A DNA stretch of 64,000 nt from Bacillus fonticola (GTDB lineage Bacteria; Bacillota; Bacilli; Bacillales; JC228). This document shows, in pieces, positions 46,639-61,116 of this stretch; within the stretch, counting starts at the first letter, position 1; each line of letters opens with the position of its first letter. The stretch is from contig NZ_CP052135.1 in the NCBI RefSeq assembly GCF_012955605.1, positions 2,802,711 through 2,866,710 on the forward strand, written 5' to 3'. The position numbers and the translations under genes are program-made. The notes under the pieces are model-generated. The model ran no database searches, was not told the origin of the DNA, and saw only the letters and a list, made by a program, of their open reading frames with translations.

Positions 46639-46741
46639 TTACTTCCTCCCCCTCCTTGCCCTCACTTACGTACTCAAAAAAGCATCTGTCTGCCACAAGC
46701 CAAATAGAAAAGCTTGTCTCTTTATATCTATGCGCCCTGTG

Positions 46742-46831
46742 TCATTCTAAAACATCTACTCGTAATATCTGTCCGATAGCTGCTCCTACAAATTCGACTT
46801 CCACATATTTATTTCCTGCATATGGCATCAT
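46742..46831 (-). CDS. Possible 29-residue peptide downstream of the atp operon
   Basis: ATG-ATG at 46831 opens a frame reading MMPYAGNKYVEVEFVGAAIG, then QILRVDVLE, to TGA at 46742. The sequence has protein-like composition, but there is no ribosome binding site and it begins only 10 bp past the atp terminator. It may be a remnant or chance. Confidence 0.22.
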   Translation of the reverse strand: MMPYAGNKYVEVEFVGAAIGQILRVDVLE

Positions 46832-46840
46832 GTTCGTAGG

Positions 46841-46884
46841 CAAAAAATAAACGCACTTTAAAGAGTGTTTCTCTTTAAAGTGCG
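46841..46884 (-). terminator. Terminator of the ATP synthase operon
   Basis: Minus strand CGCACTTTAAAGAG and CTCTTTAAAGTGCG, a perfect 14-bp stem, then TTTATTTTTT. Confidence 0.95.
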
Positions 46885-46898
46885 TGAATAGTGTTTCT

Positions 46899-47315
<417 letters not shown>

Positions 47316-47329
47316 CTAGGTTCCGGCGT

Positions 47330-48748
<1,419 letters not shown>

Positions 48749-48794
48749 TTACATTGTGTTTCAGCCTGAAGTGCTTATTTAACGGTTCGAATAG

Positions 48795-49664
<870 letters not shown>

Positions 49665-49696
49665 TCACCACCCTCTTATTAACATTCACTCAGAGA

Positions 49697-51217
<1,521 letters not shown>

Positions 51218-51237
51218 TTATACTGATGGAATGGATA

Positions 51238-51765
51238 TTAAGCGAGTTCCCGTTCGAGACGGTTTAACTTACCCCGTAGACTGCCGTCATAAATTCGGTT
51301 ACCGATTTTAATGCGGACGCCTCCGAGCAACTCACTGTCTACTTCGTTTGTAATACGAAGGGTTTGTTTTCCTACTTTTGCTGCAAATACATCAGAAAGG
51401 CTCGCTTTCTCTTCAGCTGTCAGAGGACGAGCAGAAGTAACCACTGCTTCAGCGATCCCTTTTTCTTCGTTTGCTAATGCGATGAATTGTTCTGCAACTG
51501 TTGCAATCTCAGTCTCGCGATGACGCTCGACAAGAAGTTGGAGCATGTTCAACACGTAAGGTGCTGCTCCTGCAAAAGCACCCTTCACTAATTCCTTCTT
51601 TTTCTCACTAGAAAGTTTCGGAGATTGTAAAACAGTCACCAGTTCCGGCGTAGTTCGGATCGCTTGACGAATTTCACGAAGTTCCGCTTCCACTTCATCG
51701 AGCTGCCCTTGTGCTTTCACAAGTTCAAACAAAGCAAGTGCGTAACGTTTAGCAACTACACTCAT
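51238..51765 (-). CDS. atpH: ATP synthase F1 subunit delta
   Basis: 175 residues. AKRYALALFELVKAQGQLD (N-terminal helical domain) and the C-terminal ELLGGVRIKIGNRIYDGSLR, which binds the b-dimer. Part of the peripheral stalk. Its start overlaps the atpF stop by 4 nt. Confidence 0.96.
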   Translation of the reverse strand: MSVVAKRYALALFELVKAQGQLDEVEAELREIRQAIRTTPELVTVLQSPKLSSEKKKELVKGAFAGAAPYVLNMLQLLVERHRETEIATVAEQFIALANEEKGIAEAVVTSARPLTAEEKASLSDVFAAKVGKQTLRITNEVDSELLGGVRIKIGNRIYDGSLRGKLNRLERELA

Positions 51766-52280
51766 TTCGCGTCCCCTGCCTCATCTAAATAAGAAGAAAT
51801 AATTTTGTGTTGATCTTCCTCTGACAAGTTCTTCTCAATAACCTTCGATGCGATCATAACAGAGAGAGACGCCACTTGTTCACGTAATGCTGCCACAGCT
51901 TGGTCCTTCTGCTGATCAATTTCACGCTTCGCAGACTCTTTTAAACGACTTGCTTCTTCACGAGCCGTGACAAGGATCGACTCGCGTTGATCTTCCCCTT
52001 GTTTACGTGCACGCTCTATTAATTCTTGCGCTTCTTGACGAGCTTCCTTCATCAAAGCACGGTGCTCTTCTAGTAATTTGTTCGCTTCATCACGTTTAGC
52101 GTCAGCGTCATCCAATTGACTAGCTACGTGTTTTTCACGTTCTTTCATCATATTGGTAATCGGTCCCCATGCAAACTTTCGTAACAAAGCAAGTAGGATA
52201 ATGAACGCGATTAGCTGATACAAGCTGTCGCCCCAATTAAATCCTACAGCACCAAGGACAAACATATCTAACGTACCCAC
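51762..52280 (-). CDS. atpF: ATP synthase F0 subunit b
   Basis: 172 residues: one N-terminal membrane helix (about 18-36, LYQLIAFIILLALLRKFAW) and a long charged coiled-coil that forms the peripheral stalk. GTG start; the nearest GGAG is rather far (about 12 nt), so the Met six codons in could be the real start. Confidence 0.94.
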   Translation of the reverse strand: MGTLDMFVLGAVGFNWGDSLYQLIAFIILLALLRKFAWGPITNMMKEREKHVASQLDDADAKRDEANKLLEEHRALMKEARQEAQELIERARKQGEDQRESILVTAREEASRLKESAKREIDQQKDQAVAALREQVASLSVMIASKVIEKNLSEEDQHKIISSYLDEAGDAK

Positions 52281-52404
52281 GAGCGATTCACACTCCTTTC
52301 AGAGTTGGTCAATTCTATCGACTCAAATTTATACAGTCCACATAAGACAATGGCGAAGGTTCCAGGTTGGAGGGTCTTCGCCATAATGACTCCAAAATTC
52401 TTAA

Positions 52405-52623
<219 letters not shown>

Positions 52624-52665
52624 TTAAATATATGAAAGTTTAGTAGGCTTCCCAAATGGGTATAA

Positions 52666-53785
<1,120 letters not shown>

Positions 53786-53790
53786 GACAC

Positions 53791-54012
53791 CTACTCTTTC
53801 GTATAACGTCGGATTGTCATGAGCATTGCAGTAATGCCCGTAGCAAGTCCCAATAATACCCCGGTAATAAGAAGTAGAGGATCTGTTTGGAAAGTATCAT
53901 CAAGCCATCTGCCTCCGAAGAGACCGATGAGTATTGAACCTACCAATTGGGACAAAATGGCTGACATGAGAGCCATTGCTCGTAAAGGGTGGCGGTCAGG
54001 CTGTTTATTCAC
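53791..54012 (-). CDS. atpZ: AtpZ/AtpI-type small membrane protein
   Basis: 73 residues, two helices (about 15-35 and 43-65) with FGGRWLDDTFQTDPLLLITG between them, the AtpZ pattern. In alkaliphilic Bacillus AtpZ and AtpI together promote Mg uptake for the synthase. First gene of the operon; GTG start after GGGGG at about ten bases. Confidence 0.88.
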   Translation of the reverse strand: MNKQPDRHPLRAMALMSAILSQLVGSILIGLFGGRWLDDTFQTDPLLLITGVLLGLATGITAMLMTIRRYTKE

Positions 54013-54127
54013 AGTAAATCGACCCCCAAGAAAAGTTGGGTAAAGTTGAGGAATTTCAGATCTGATAGGGCTACGTAGAGTAGAGGGAAAACACCTTTGA
54101 AAACCCTATCATCCTATACCCTTTGTT

Positions 54128-54156
54128 AGCATACAATAGCCCCCCAACCATGTCAA
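54128..54156 (-). promoter_or_regulatory. SigA promoter of the atp operon
   Basis: Minus strand TTGACA (54151-54156), 17-bp spacer, TATGCT (54128-54133). The leader to atpZ is about 115 nt. Array 2 ends 113 bp upstream of the -35. Confidence 0.8.
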
Positions 54157-54268
54157 CGTGTTCTAGTTTATTAAATCCATTCCCACAGCTACCAATTGTT
54201 GGTCTGTCACATTTTGATCACAAATTCACATACTTACTGAACCTATGAGTTTTTTTATAAATGAAATT

Positions 54269-54900
54269 CGCGGATATCGGCTCCTGATCGCGGATATCTG
54301 CTTCTGACCGCGGATATATTCCTCTGACCGCGGATATATTTCCCTGATCACGGATATCTGCTTCTGACCGCGGATATCTGCCCCTGTTCGCGGATATCTG
54401 CCCCTGTTCGCGGATATATTCTCCTGACCGCGGATATCTGCTTCTGTTCGCGGATATATTCTCCTGTTCGCGGATATCTGCTCCTGTTCGCGGATATCTG
54501 CTCCTGTTCGCGGATATCTGCTTCTGACCGCGGATATCTGCCCCTGTTCGCGGATATTTTCTCCTGATCGCGGATATATCCTCCTGACCGCGGATATATT
54601 CTCCTGTTCGCGGATATATTCCCCTGATCGCGGATATATTCTCCTGACCGCGGATATATTCCCCTGATCGCGGATATATTCTCCTAACCGCGGATATATT
54701 CCTCTGATCGCGGATATCTGCCCCTGTTCGCGGATATATTCTCCTGACCGCGGATATCTGCTTCTGTTCGCGGATATCTGCTTCTGTTCGCGGATATATT
54801 CTCCTGTTCGCGGATATCTGCTTCTGACCGCGGATATCTGCCCCTGTTCGCGGATATTTTCTCCTGATCGCGGATATATCCTCCTGACCGCGGATATATC
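54269..54900 (+). repeat. 20-bp tandem array 2, 32 units
   Basis: Thirty-two units in unbroken 20-nt register, CGCGGATAT plus a CTG or ATT choice and a tail CYYCTGTT, CYCCTGAC or CYCCTGAT. Tails differ from array 1 (CCTCAC), while the core is the same; one unit near 54349 has a core change (CACGGATAT). Segments 54501-54599 and 54801-54899 are identical over 99 nt, 15 units apart. The array lies between the terminator of the Vpr-like protease gene and the atp promoter, both reading on the minus strand. Minus-strand frames stay open across it with a 20-residue period, but no start signal supports a gene. Confidence 0.95.
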
Positions 54901-54997
54901 CATAGCTCCGTTGCGAAGTCGTTGCGTTTTTTCAGCAGGCTATGGTGTAAGCCCGAACAAACGGAATGGTGTAAACCCGCATCAGACAAACAAATCG

Positions 54998-55034
54998 AAA
55001 AAAAAACGCCTCATAAAATGCATGAAGGCGTTTT
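54998..55034 (-). terminator. Terminator of the Vpr-like protease gene
   Basis: Minus strand AACGCCTTCAT and ATGAGGCGTT around GCATTTT, followed by TTTTTTT. Confidence 0.9.
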
Positions 55035-55038
55035 TACT

Positions 55039-57297
55039 TTAGCGATGTTGATGAAACCGCGTTACAGGTTGTTGCAGTGCGATTTCCATTTCAATGACGT
55101 CCTCTTTTTTCGATTTGCGTGCAAAGATAAACGCATGGTAGTCCCCAAAAGGTACTCGATCCATTGGTATTTCCCTTTCGAGTAAACCCCTTTCAATGTT
55201 ACGCCCCCAGTCGAGAAACCCAACAAAGCGAAGTGTGTCAGGGTCATACAGAGCGATCCCAAACTCTTCTGCGCCCCCAGGCAAGTACACTTCGTATTCC
55301 CATTTATCTTTTTCTTCTGCAAGCCGTAAATCAAATCCCATTACCCGTGGATAGTCAGGTTCTTTCGCCACAAGCAAGTAGGGGAGCTCGATTGTCTGTT
55401 CCTTACTTCTTAGCGTCACGAAGCCATCATAAAGCGATTTTTTGTTATCAACAAGTTTTGCTGTTACTCGTACCCGTTTGCTTTCCCCTGCGTCCAGTGA
55501 AAAAGAGGCTGGAAAACGCCACTCTATCATTTCTGTATCGGGGGCTTCAAACTGATATGTTTGCCGTTGGTCACTGACATTTTGTACGGTGACTTCTGCT
55601 TGCTTTGTTCGGTCTCCTCCCACACGTTGCACCTTTCCAAACGAAAGAGCACTTGGCATGACAAGCGATTTTGTTTCGATTGCTTCCACGACTTGTATCC
55701 TGCCTGCTCCTTGCTCATAGACAGCATACGGTTTTCCATTTTTCGTAACAAGTGGCTTTGCCGTATTCATGAGCGCTGCCTTAATTTGCTCTGGTTTCCA
55801 GCTTGGATGTGCCTGTTTCAAGAGTGCGGCAGCCCCTGCTACGTGGGGGGCTGCCATACTTGTACCTTGCAACTCCATGTATCCACCTGGCACTGTACTA
55901 TTAATAGCAACACCTGGGGCCAGTACATCCGGTTTGACCATCCAATTTCCTGTGACGGGTCCTCGTGAGCTGAAGCCTGCCAATACATCTTCCACTTCTT
56001 TTGTATGCAATCTAATCTCATCCGTCCCATTCTTCATCTCTCTACGCAACTTGGCTCCGTCCTCTTTAGATAAAGCAGCTACCGGAATGTCCAGAAACTC
56101 CTCTATATTCCCGACAAAATCCCCTTCTACGTTGTTAACAATTAGGAGCCCGATCGCTCCTGCCTCTTGAGCAAAGAGAGCTTTGTTTGTAAATGTCACT
56201 TCCCCACGATCCACGAGCGTAATGTTACCCGTTACATTACCGTACTCTTCTTTTGTAGTACCTAAGCCGACATCTTCCACCTCGTACGTTCGTTCTGTTT
56301 GCCATTCAGTCGAACCGATGAGTGGTTGTAAGGCAAGAGAATTCCTATTTGCACCAAATTCCATAAAGGGTATTTTCATGGGAGGGGTTGAAGCGCCCAC
56401 AGAAATCGCTTTTCCACTAGTCCCCGGTGAACCAACCGTCCATTTATTCGGTCCACTATTTCCATTAGAAGTTACCGCCACAATTCCCTTTTCAACCGCT
56501 TTGTTTAAGGCAAGACTAACTGGAAGATCTGGTCCATTTACAGTCGTGCCTAGGGATAAGTTGAGTATGTCTACTTTGTCGCGAATAGCTAATTCAATCG
56601 CCATAATCACTTGCTCTGTCGTTCCGAAGCCACCCGGCCCGAGCGCTCTGTATGCTTTAATTTTCGCTTTAGGTGCGATACCTTGCATCATACCGTCTGC
56701 TGCAATGACTCCTGCGACATGCGTTCCATGAAAGGTGTTTAGGCGACCTTGGGAAGTGGTTTCCATTGGATCCTGGTCTCCGTCAATTACATCACGTCCG
56801 CCGTCGTAATTTCTCATGAGATCAGGGTGCTGGTAGTCAATGCCTGTATCGATGACCCCAACCATTACTCCTTCACCAGTGAGTCGATGGTCTTTTGCAT
56901 CGTACAGTCCGCGTACATCAGTTGCACCTATATACGGGATACTCGTTTCGCCATCAGTTGCATAGGAAACTGCCTTAGAAATAGATGAGATGCGTTGGAT
57001 GCCGCCCAATTCTTTTAGTTCTCTAACTGGACCCGACACAGAAAACCCTGAGAACACCTCTGTAAACACGTGGCGAAGTTCCATATCTTTAAAAGGGGCC
57101 AGCATCGCACGTATTTCATCTTCCGTTTTCCTCTCTTCCAGCACAACAATAGCTACCTGCTCTTCGTCGAGAGAAGGTTCCGGTAGTGGAGGGATTTCTA
57201 CTTTTATTTCCCGTCCGCTTACGATCATTCCACTAAACGAAAATGTTATGACACACAATATACATAACAACTTATACCAAAGACCCACACGCGTCAC
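55039..57297 (-). CDS. Secreted subtilisin-family protease with PA domain (Vpr-like)
   Basis: 752 residues: signal peptide (1-27), inhibitor I9-like propeptide (about 45-118), S8 catalytic domain with Asp150 (VIDTGID), His190 (FHGTHVAG) and Ser480 (LQGTSMAAPHVAG), a protease-associated insert at about 335-440, an Fn3-like segment (about 550-640) and a C-terminal beta domain. Order and length resemble Vpr minor extracellular proteases, though Vpr of B. subtilis is a little longer. GTG start after GGAGAGAGGGGA. No S-layer or sortase anchor seen. Released and self-processed outside the cell. Confidence 0.9.
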   Translation of the reverse strand: MTRVGLWYKLLCILCVITFSFSGMIVSGREIKVEIPPLPEPSLDEEQVAIVVLEERKTEDEIRAMLAPFKDMELRHVFTEVFSGFSVSGPVRELKELGGIQRISSISKAVSYATDGETSIPYIGATDVRGLYDAKDHRLTGEGVMVGVIDTGIDYQHPDLMRNYDGGRDVIDGDQDPMETTSQGRLNTFHGTHVAGVIAADGMMQGIAPKAKIKAYRALGPGGFGTTEQVIMAIELAIRDKVDILNLSLGTTVNGPDLPVSLALNKAVEKGIVAVTSNGNSGPNKWTVGSPGTSGKAISVGASTPPMKIPFMEFGANRNSLALQPLIGSTEWQTERTYEVEDVGLGTTKEEYGNVTGNITLVDRGEVTFTNKALFAQEAGAIGLLIVNNVEGDFVGNIEEFLDIPVAALSKEDGAKLRREMKNGTDEIRLHTKEVEDVLAGFSSRGPVTGNWMVKPDVLAPGVAINSTVPGGYMELQGTSMAAPHVAGAAALLKQAHPSWKPEQIKAALMNTAKPLVTKNGKPYAVYEQGAGRIQVVEAIETKSLVMPSALSFGKVQRVGGDRTKQAEVTVQNVSDQRQTYQFEAPDTEMIEWRFPASFSLDAGESKRVRVTAKLVDNKKSLYDGFVTLRSKEQTIELPYLLVAKEPDYPRVMGFDLRLAEEKDKWEYEVYLPGGAEEFGIALYDPDTLRFVGFLDWGRNIERGLLEREIPMDRVPFGDYHAFIFARKSKKEDVIEMEIALQQPVTRFHQHR

Positions 57298-57360
57298 TCC
57301 CCTCTCTCCCGCTTACCGATTAGCGTGTCTCCCGAGTAGGGAAGGTATGCGCGACAAAAT

Positions 57361-57402
57361 GGGAGTTTTGTCCCTTTTGAACGGGGGTTTGTCCCTTTTG
57401 AA
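57361..57402 (+). repeat. Short tandem repeat, two copies of about 21 bp
   Basis: GGGAGTTTTGTCCCTTTTGAA and GGGGGTTTGTCCCTTTTGAA stand side by side between the protease and mnaA genes. Confidence 0.7.
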
Positions 57403-57442
57403 AGCAATCGGTACTTTCGCCGATTTCTTTCCAGCGCTCTCA

Positions 57443-57476
57443 CCAAAGAAAGTACTCCTCAAAATGAGAAGTACTT
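57443..57476 (-). terminator. Terminator after mnaA
   Basis: Minus strand AAGTACTTCTC and GAGGAGTACTT around ATTTT, followed by TCTTT. Confidence 0.8.
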
Positions 57477-57501
57477 CTACACAATATATGTTTGCAAAGG
57501 G

Positions 57502-58656
57502 TTAACGCTTTATAGCTGGTTCAAAAGATGCCGGTCGTTCAGTGGTTTGCCCGAATCGATAACGAATACTCTCTGCAATTCGAGCAGATGCTTGGCCGTC
57601 TCCGTACGGGTTAGACGCCTTAGACATCGCGTCATACAAAGCTTGATCTGTTAGCAATTCTGTCGCCAATTGATAAATAGGTTCCTCGTCATTGCCTGCA
57701 AGCTTCAACGTTCCTGCTGCGATGCCTTCAGGGCGCTCGGTCGTATCACGAAGCACGAGAACTGGCTTCCCGAGTGATGGTGCTTCTTCTTGAATACCAC
57801 CGGAATCTGTGAGTACAATGTGTGCGCGCGAAAGGAAGTTATGAAAGTCAATCACATCTAGCGGTTCAATTAGATGAATACGAGGATCATTTCCGAGCAC
57901 CTCATCCGCTAGCTCACGAACAACTGGATTCAAGTGGACCGGATAGACAACCTGTACATCCGGTTGCTCTTCCACAATTCGTTTAATGGCACGGAACATA
58001 TTGCGCATCGGCTGACCGAGATTTTCCCGGCGGTGTGCTGTGACGAGAATGAGGCGGTCCTCACCGAGCTTGTTCAACACTTCGTGGTCATAGCCATCCG
58101 TCACAGTTGTTTTCAACGCATCAATAGCGGTATTTCCAGTGACAAAAATCGCGTCGCCTTTTTTACCTTCATCTAATAAGTTACGCGCTGCTTGATCGGT
58201 TGGCGCAAAATGCAAATCAGCCATCACACCGGTCAATTGGCGATTCATCTCCTCCGGAAACGGGGAATATTTATTCCACGTTCGCAGGCCTGCCTCGACG
58301 TGTCCCACCGCAATTTGGTTATAAAAGGCTGCCAAACTCCCGACAAATGTCGTTGTTGTATCGCCGTGAACGAGCACGATATCCGGCTGGTGCCTTTTCA
58401 TGACCTCATCTAACCCTTGAAGCGCACGTGTCGTCACATCGATCAACGTTTGGCGGTCCTTCATAATATTTAGGTCTTCATCTGGAGATATATCGAAAAA
58501 TCCCATTACTTGATCAAGCATTTCGCGATGCTGTGCCGTAACAACAACAATCTGTTCAAATTGTTTAGGACGAAGATTCAACTCTAACACGAGTGGTGCC
58601 ATCTTAATTGCCTCAGGACGCGTTCCAAAAATCGTCATCACTTTTATTCGTTTCAT
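57502..58656 (-). CDS. mnaA: UDP-N-acetylglucosamine 2-epimerase
   Basis: 384 residues, non-hydrolysing epimerase giving UDP-ManNAc for teichoic acid linkage units. Motifs: FGTRPEAIKMAPL, VHGDTTTTFVG, GHVEAGLRTWN, EEMNRQLTGVMADLHFAPT and DSGGIQEEAPSLGKPVLVLR, all of the WecB/MnaA family in order. RBS AAAGGAG. It follows upp by 42 bp and shares its direction, as in B. subtilis (upp-mnaA-atp). Confidence 0.94.
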   Translation of the reverse strand: MKRIKVMTIFGTRPEAIKMAPLVLELNLRPKQFEQIVVVTAQHREMLDQVMGFFDISPDEDLNIMKDRQTLIDVTTRALQGLDEVMKRHQPDIVLVHGDTTTTFVGSLAAFYNQIAVGHVEAGLRTWNKYSPFPEEMNRQLTGVMADLHFAPTDQAARNLLDEGKKGDAIFVTGNTAIDALKTTVTDGYDHEVLNKLGEDRLILVTAHRRENLGQPMRNMFRAIKRIVEEQPDVQVVYPVHLNPVVRELADEVLGNDPRIHLIEPLDVIDFHNFLSRAHIVLTDSGGIQEEAPSLGKPVLVLRDTTERPEGIAAGTLKLAGNDEEPIYQLATELLTDQALYDAMSKASNPYGDGQASARIAESIRYRFGQTTERPASFEPAIKR

Positions 58657-58698
58657 ATGTAGAAACTCCTTTCGATCAGGACGTACACGGTTTACAAA

Positions 58699-59328
58699 CT
58701 ACTTTGTACCAAACAGACGGTCTCCAGCATCACCAAGTCCAGGAACGATATAGCCTTTTTCATTTAATTTTTCGTCTAAAGCGGCGATATAAATGTCTAC
58801 ATCAGGGTGCGCTTCCTTCACGACCTCTACGCCTTCAGGGGCTGCAATCAAGCACATGAATTTGATGTTTTTCGCACCACGTTTTTTTAAGGAGTTCAAC
58901 GCTTCAACCGCAGAACCACCCGTTGCAAGCATAGGATCAACTACAATAAAATCACGCTCCTCAACATCTGATGGCAATTTCACGTAATACTCAACAGGCT
59001 GTAATGTTTCTGGGTCACGGTACAGACCGACATGTCCCACTTTTGCTGCTGGAATGAGCTTCAGAATTCCGTCGACCATTCCAATGCCTGCCCGTAAGAT
59101 CGGCACGATACCGAGCTTTTTCCCCGCCAAAACGTTCGATGTTGCTTTCCGTACTGGCGTCTCAATTTCGACCTCTTGTAATGGCATGTCTCTCGTAATT
59201 TCAAAAGCCATTAGTGTCGCTACCTCATCTACAAGTTCCCGAAACTCTTTTGTCCCTGTATGTTGGTCACGGATATACGTTAATTTATGCTGAATGAGCG
59301 GATGATCAAACACATACACTTTTCCCAC
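58699..59328 (-). CDS. upp: Uracil phosphoribosyltransferase
   Basis: 209 residues, pyrimidine salvage: uracil plus PRPP to UMP. The PRPP loop is [14 protein letters not shown]; the uracil-binding [13 protein letters not shown] is at the C-terminus. GTG start ([20 protein letters not shown]). Neighbours glyA and mnaA match the conserved order, with a zinc lipoprotein gene inserted on the other strand between upp and glyA. Confidence 0.96.
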   Translation of the reverse strand: MGKVYVFDHPLIQHKLTYIRDQHTGTKEFRELVDEVATLMAFEITRDMPLQEVEIETPVRKATSNVLAGKKLGIVPILRAGIGMVDGILKLIPAAKVGHVGLYRDPETLQPVEYYVKLPSDVEERDFIVVDPMLATGGSAVEALNSLKKRGAKNIKFMCLIAAPEGVEVVKEAHPDVDIYIAALDEKLNEKGYIVPGLGDAGDRLFGTK

Positions 59329-59493
59329 AACGTTCTCTCCTTTAGTACCAAGACTTTGGTTTTTTCACACTTCCCATCATTTTACCGAAAAAAATCGACA
59401 GCTTCAATGAGACATCCTGCAAAATGTGTGCGCAAAACAGGAAAATCGTCAGGATCACTCATTGACTTGTAGAAATTTGCTGTAATTTGCAAA

Positions 59494-59563
59494 TAAGAAT
59501 GATTACGAAAATCCTTTACAACCCGTTCAACTGTCTATACACTATAAAACGTAATGATTACGA
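59494..59563 (+). promoter_or_regulatory. Promoter with two Zur boxes
   Basis: TTTACA (59515-59520), 17-bp spacer, TACACT (59538-59543). A near-perfect Zur box, ACGTAATGATTACGA (59549-59563), lies just after the -10, and a weaker one, TAAGAATGATTACGA (59494-59508), just before the -35. The known Bacillus Zur box is TCGTAATnATTACGA. Expression of the zinc lipoprotein gene should be repressed when zinc is ample. Confidence 0.82.
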
Positions 59564-59618
59564 ATTGAATTAATAGAAAGCACTTGACCGATCTGCTTGT
59601 AGAAAGGATGACACATAC

Positions 59619-60578
59619 ATGAAAAAGAAACTATTTTTAGCTTCAGCCCTTCTTGTTGGGCCCGCATTGTTAGGTGGGTGCAGTGAGGAAGAAGTCGCCC
59701 AAACATCTGAAATAGACGAAGACAAATTAACCATTTACGCAAGTGTTTTCCCGTTGGAGGACTTTGCAAAAAAAATCGGTGGGGATTACGTAGATGTGAG
59801 ACCTATGATGCCAAATGGTGGAGACGCTCATACTTATGAACCAACGCCTAAAGAGATGACTGAGTTTGCAGAGGCAGACTTCATTCTTTACAACGGCATG
59901 CAATTAGAAGGATTTATTGAACCCGTTAAAGACGCCCTCGCTAATCAAGATGTTGAGCTAGTAGCTGTTGGCGACTTTGTTCTGGAGAACGTGCCTGAGG
60001 ATGAGTATGTTTTTATTGAAGAAGATGAAAATGAAGGCGAGGAATCTTCCGTTAGTCTAGACCCCCATATTTGGATTGACCCTATGAACGCCAAGGACAT
60101 GGCAGAAGTTGTTTTAGAGCAGCTAAAACAAGCAAAGCCTGAAGCAGCAGATGACTTCACGAAAAACTTCGAGGCAATGGCAGACGATTTCGATACCCTG
60201 GATACTGCGTTTCAAGAGGCAATCGATGCCGCTCCAAATAAAACCATCGTGGTGGCACATGCCGCTTACGGATATTGGGAAAAAGCATATGGACTTGAGC
60301 AAGTAGCTATAAACGGCTTCTCCACGATAGAAGAACCATCCCAACAAGAATTGACGAACATTGTGCAATTAATTGAATCTGAAGGAATTCCATTCATTAT
60401 CTTTGAACAAAACGTCTCTTCGCGCATTACAGAAATCATTCAAGATGAAGTCGGCGTGGAGGACTTAATGCTTCATAACATGGCTACTGTTACGGATGAA
60501 GATCGTAAAAATGGTGCTGATTATTTTAGTATTATGCAGCAGAATGTGCAGACGTTAGAGAAGGCTTTGAATTACTAG
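59619..60578 (+). CDS. znuA: Zinc ABC transporter substrate-binding lipoprotein (ZnuA/AdcA type)
   Basis: 319 residues. Lipoprotein signal ending LLGGC (Cys21), cluster A-I fold with zinc ligands His71 (GDAHTYEP), His150 (LDPHIWIDP) and His214 (VVAHAAYGYW). The loop that is His-rich in many ZnuA proteins is here acidic (EEDENEGEE at about 134-142). Two Zur boxes in the promoter confirm zinc rather than manganese. No znuB or znuC follows, so it must work with a permease encoded elsewhere. A terminator follows directly. Confidence 0.9.
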   Translation: MKKKLFLASALLVGPALLGGCSEEEVAQTSEIDEDKLTIYASVFPLEDFAKKIGGDYVDVRPMMPNGGDAHTYEPTPKEMTEFAEADFILYNGMQLEGFIEPVKDALANQDVELVAVGDFVLENVPEDEYVFIEEDENEGEESSVSLDPHIWIDPMNAKDMAEVVLEQLKQAKPEAADDFTKNFEAMADDFDTLDTAFQEAIDAAPNKTIVVAHAAYGYWEKAYGLEQVAINGFSTIEEPSQQELTNIVQLIESEGIPFIIFEQNVSSRITEIIQDEVGVEDLMLHNMATVTDEDRKNGADYFSIMQQNVQTLEKALNY

Positions 60579-60590
60579 AAGATGATGAAC

Positions 60591-60623
60591 AGCCCCTTAC
60601 CGTTTGGCGAGGGGCTACTTTTT
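60591..60623 (+). terminator. Terminator after the zinc lipoprotein gene
   Basis: AGCCCCT and AGGGGCT around a 12-nt loop, followed by ACTTTTT. Confidence 0.85.
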
Positions 60624-60763
60624 ATGGGTCCTAAGTCACGATGGTATACTTTCGTCTGAAAGTATGTACTCAATCGTAGTTGAACCGGCAGCCTATTGAT
60701 GTAAACTTTTTATTGGCTAGTAGACAGCTTCATGATGGTTTCTCCCCCACAGGTTTCTCCCAT

Positions 60764-60952
60764 TTACCAATAAATATAAAGTCCCAAGCCAACTGCTAAT
60801 ATCACCACTAAGGCAACGTACATAAGCGTTAGGCGGGTTACATTCCCCTTCGTTTCAGAACGATAATTTTCATCACCTTTCCCACCTAAAGCGAGCGTTC
60901 CGATTAAGCCAGCGACCATAATTAGTATGACGATGATGAATGCGATTTCCAC
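60764..60952 (-). CDS. Small two-helix membrane protein
   Basis: 62 residues from GTG at 60952, which follows GAGGTGA; an in-frame ATG 15 codons up lacks a ribosome binding site. Two membrane helices (about 3-22 and 40-60) with a polar loop GGKGDENYRSETKGNVTR. Family not recognised. Confidence 0.6.
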   Translation of the reverse strand: MEIAFIIVILIMVAGLIGTLALGGKGDENYRSETKGNVTRLTLMYVALVVILAVGLGLYIYW

Positions 60953-60974
60953 TTCTTTCACCTCAAATAGTAAA

Positions 60975-61080
60975 GGAACTGGTACGACCCGATTCATGTC
61001 GAAAAATCTTCATGTATTTACTACGAAACCTCTCGCAGACAGTCGACAAAAAGTGACAATTTCCGGGTGGTACCAGTTCC
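60975..61080. repeat. 17-bp inverted repeat with a 72-bp interval
   Basis: GGAACTGGTACGACCCG (60975-60991) and CGGGTGGTACCAGTTCC (61064-61080) are inverted copies with one mismatch. They flank the upstream end of the small two-helix gene, in the gap before the glyA stop. Confidence 0.7.
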
Positions 61081-61116
61081 TGTGTTTATGACCAGGGTGA
61101 GGACGGCTTCGCGTTC

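Noticed and set aside
54269..54900. CRISPR array
   Set aside because: Units abut with no unique spacers, the period is only 20 nt, and no cas genes are present.
61060..61080. T-box-like GGGTGGTACC on the plus strand
   Set aside because: No specifier stem or downstream plus-strand gene; glyA lies antisense. The match is explained by the inverted repeat.
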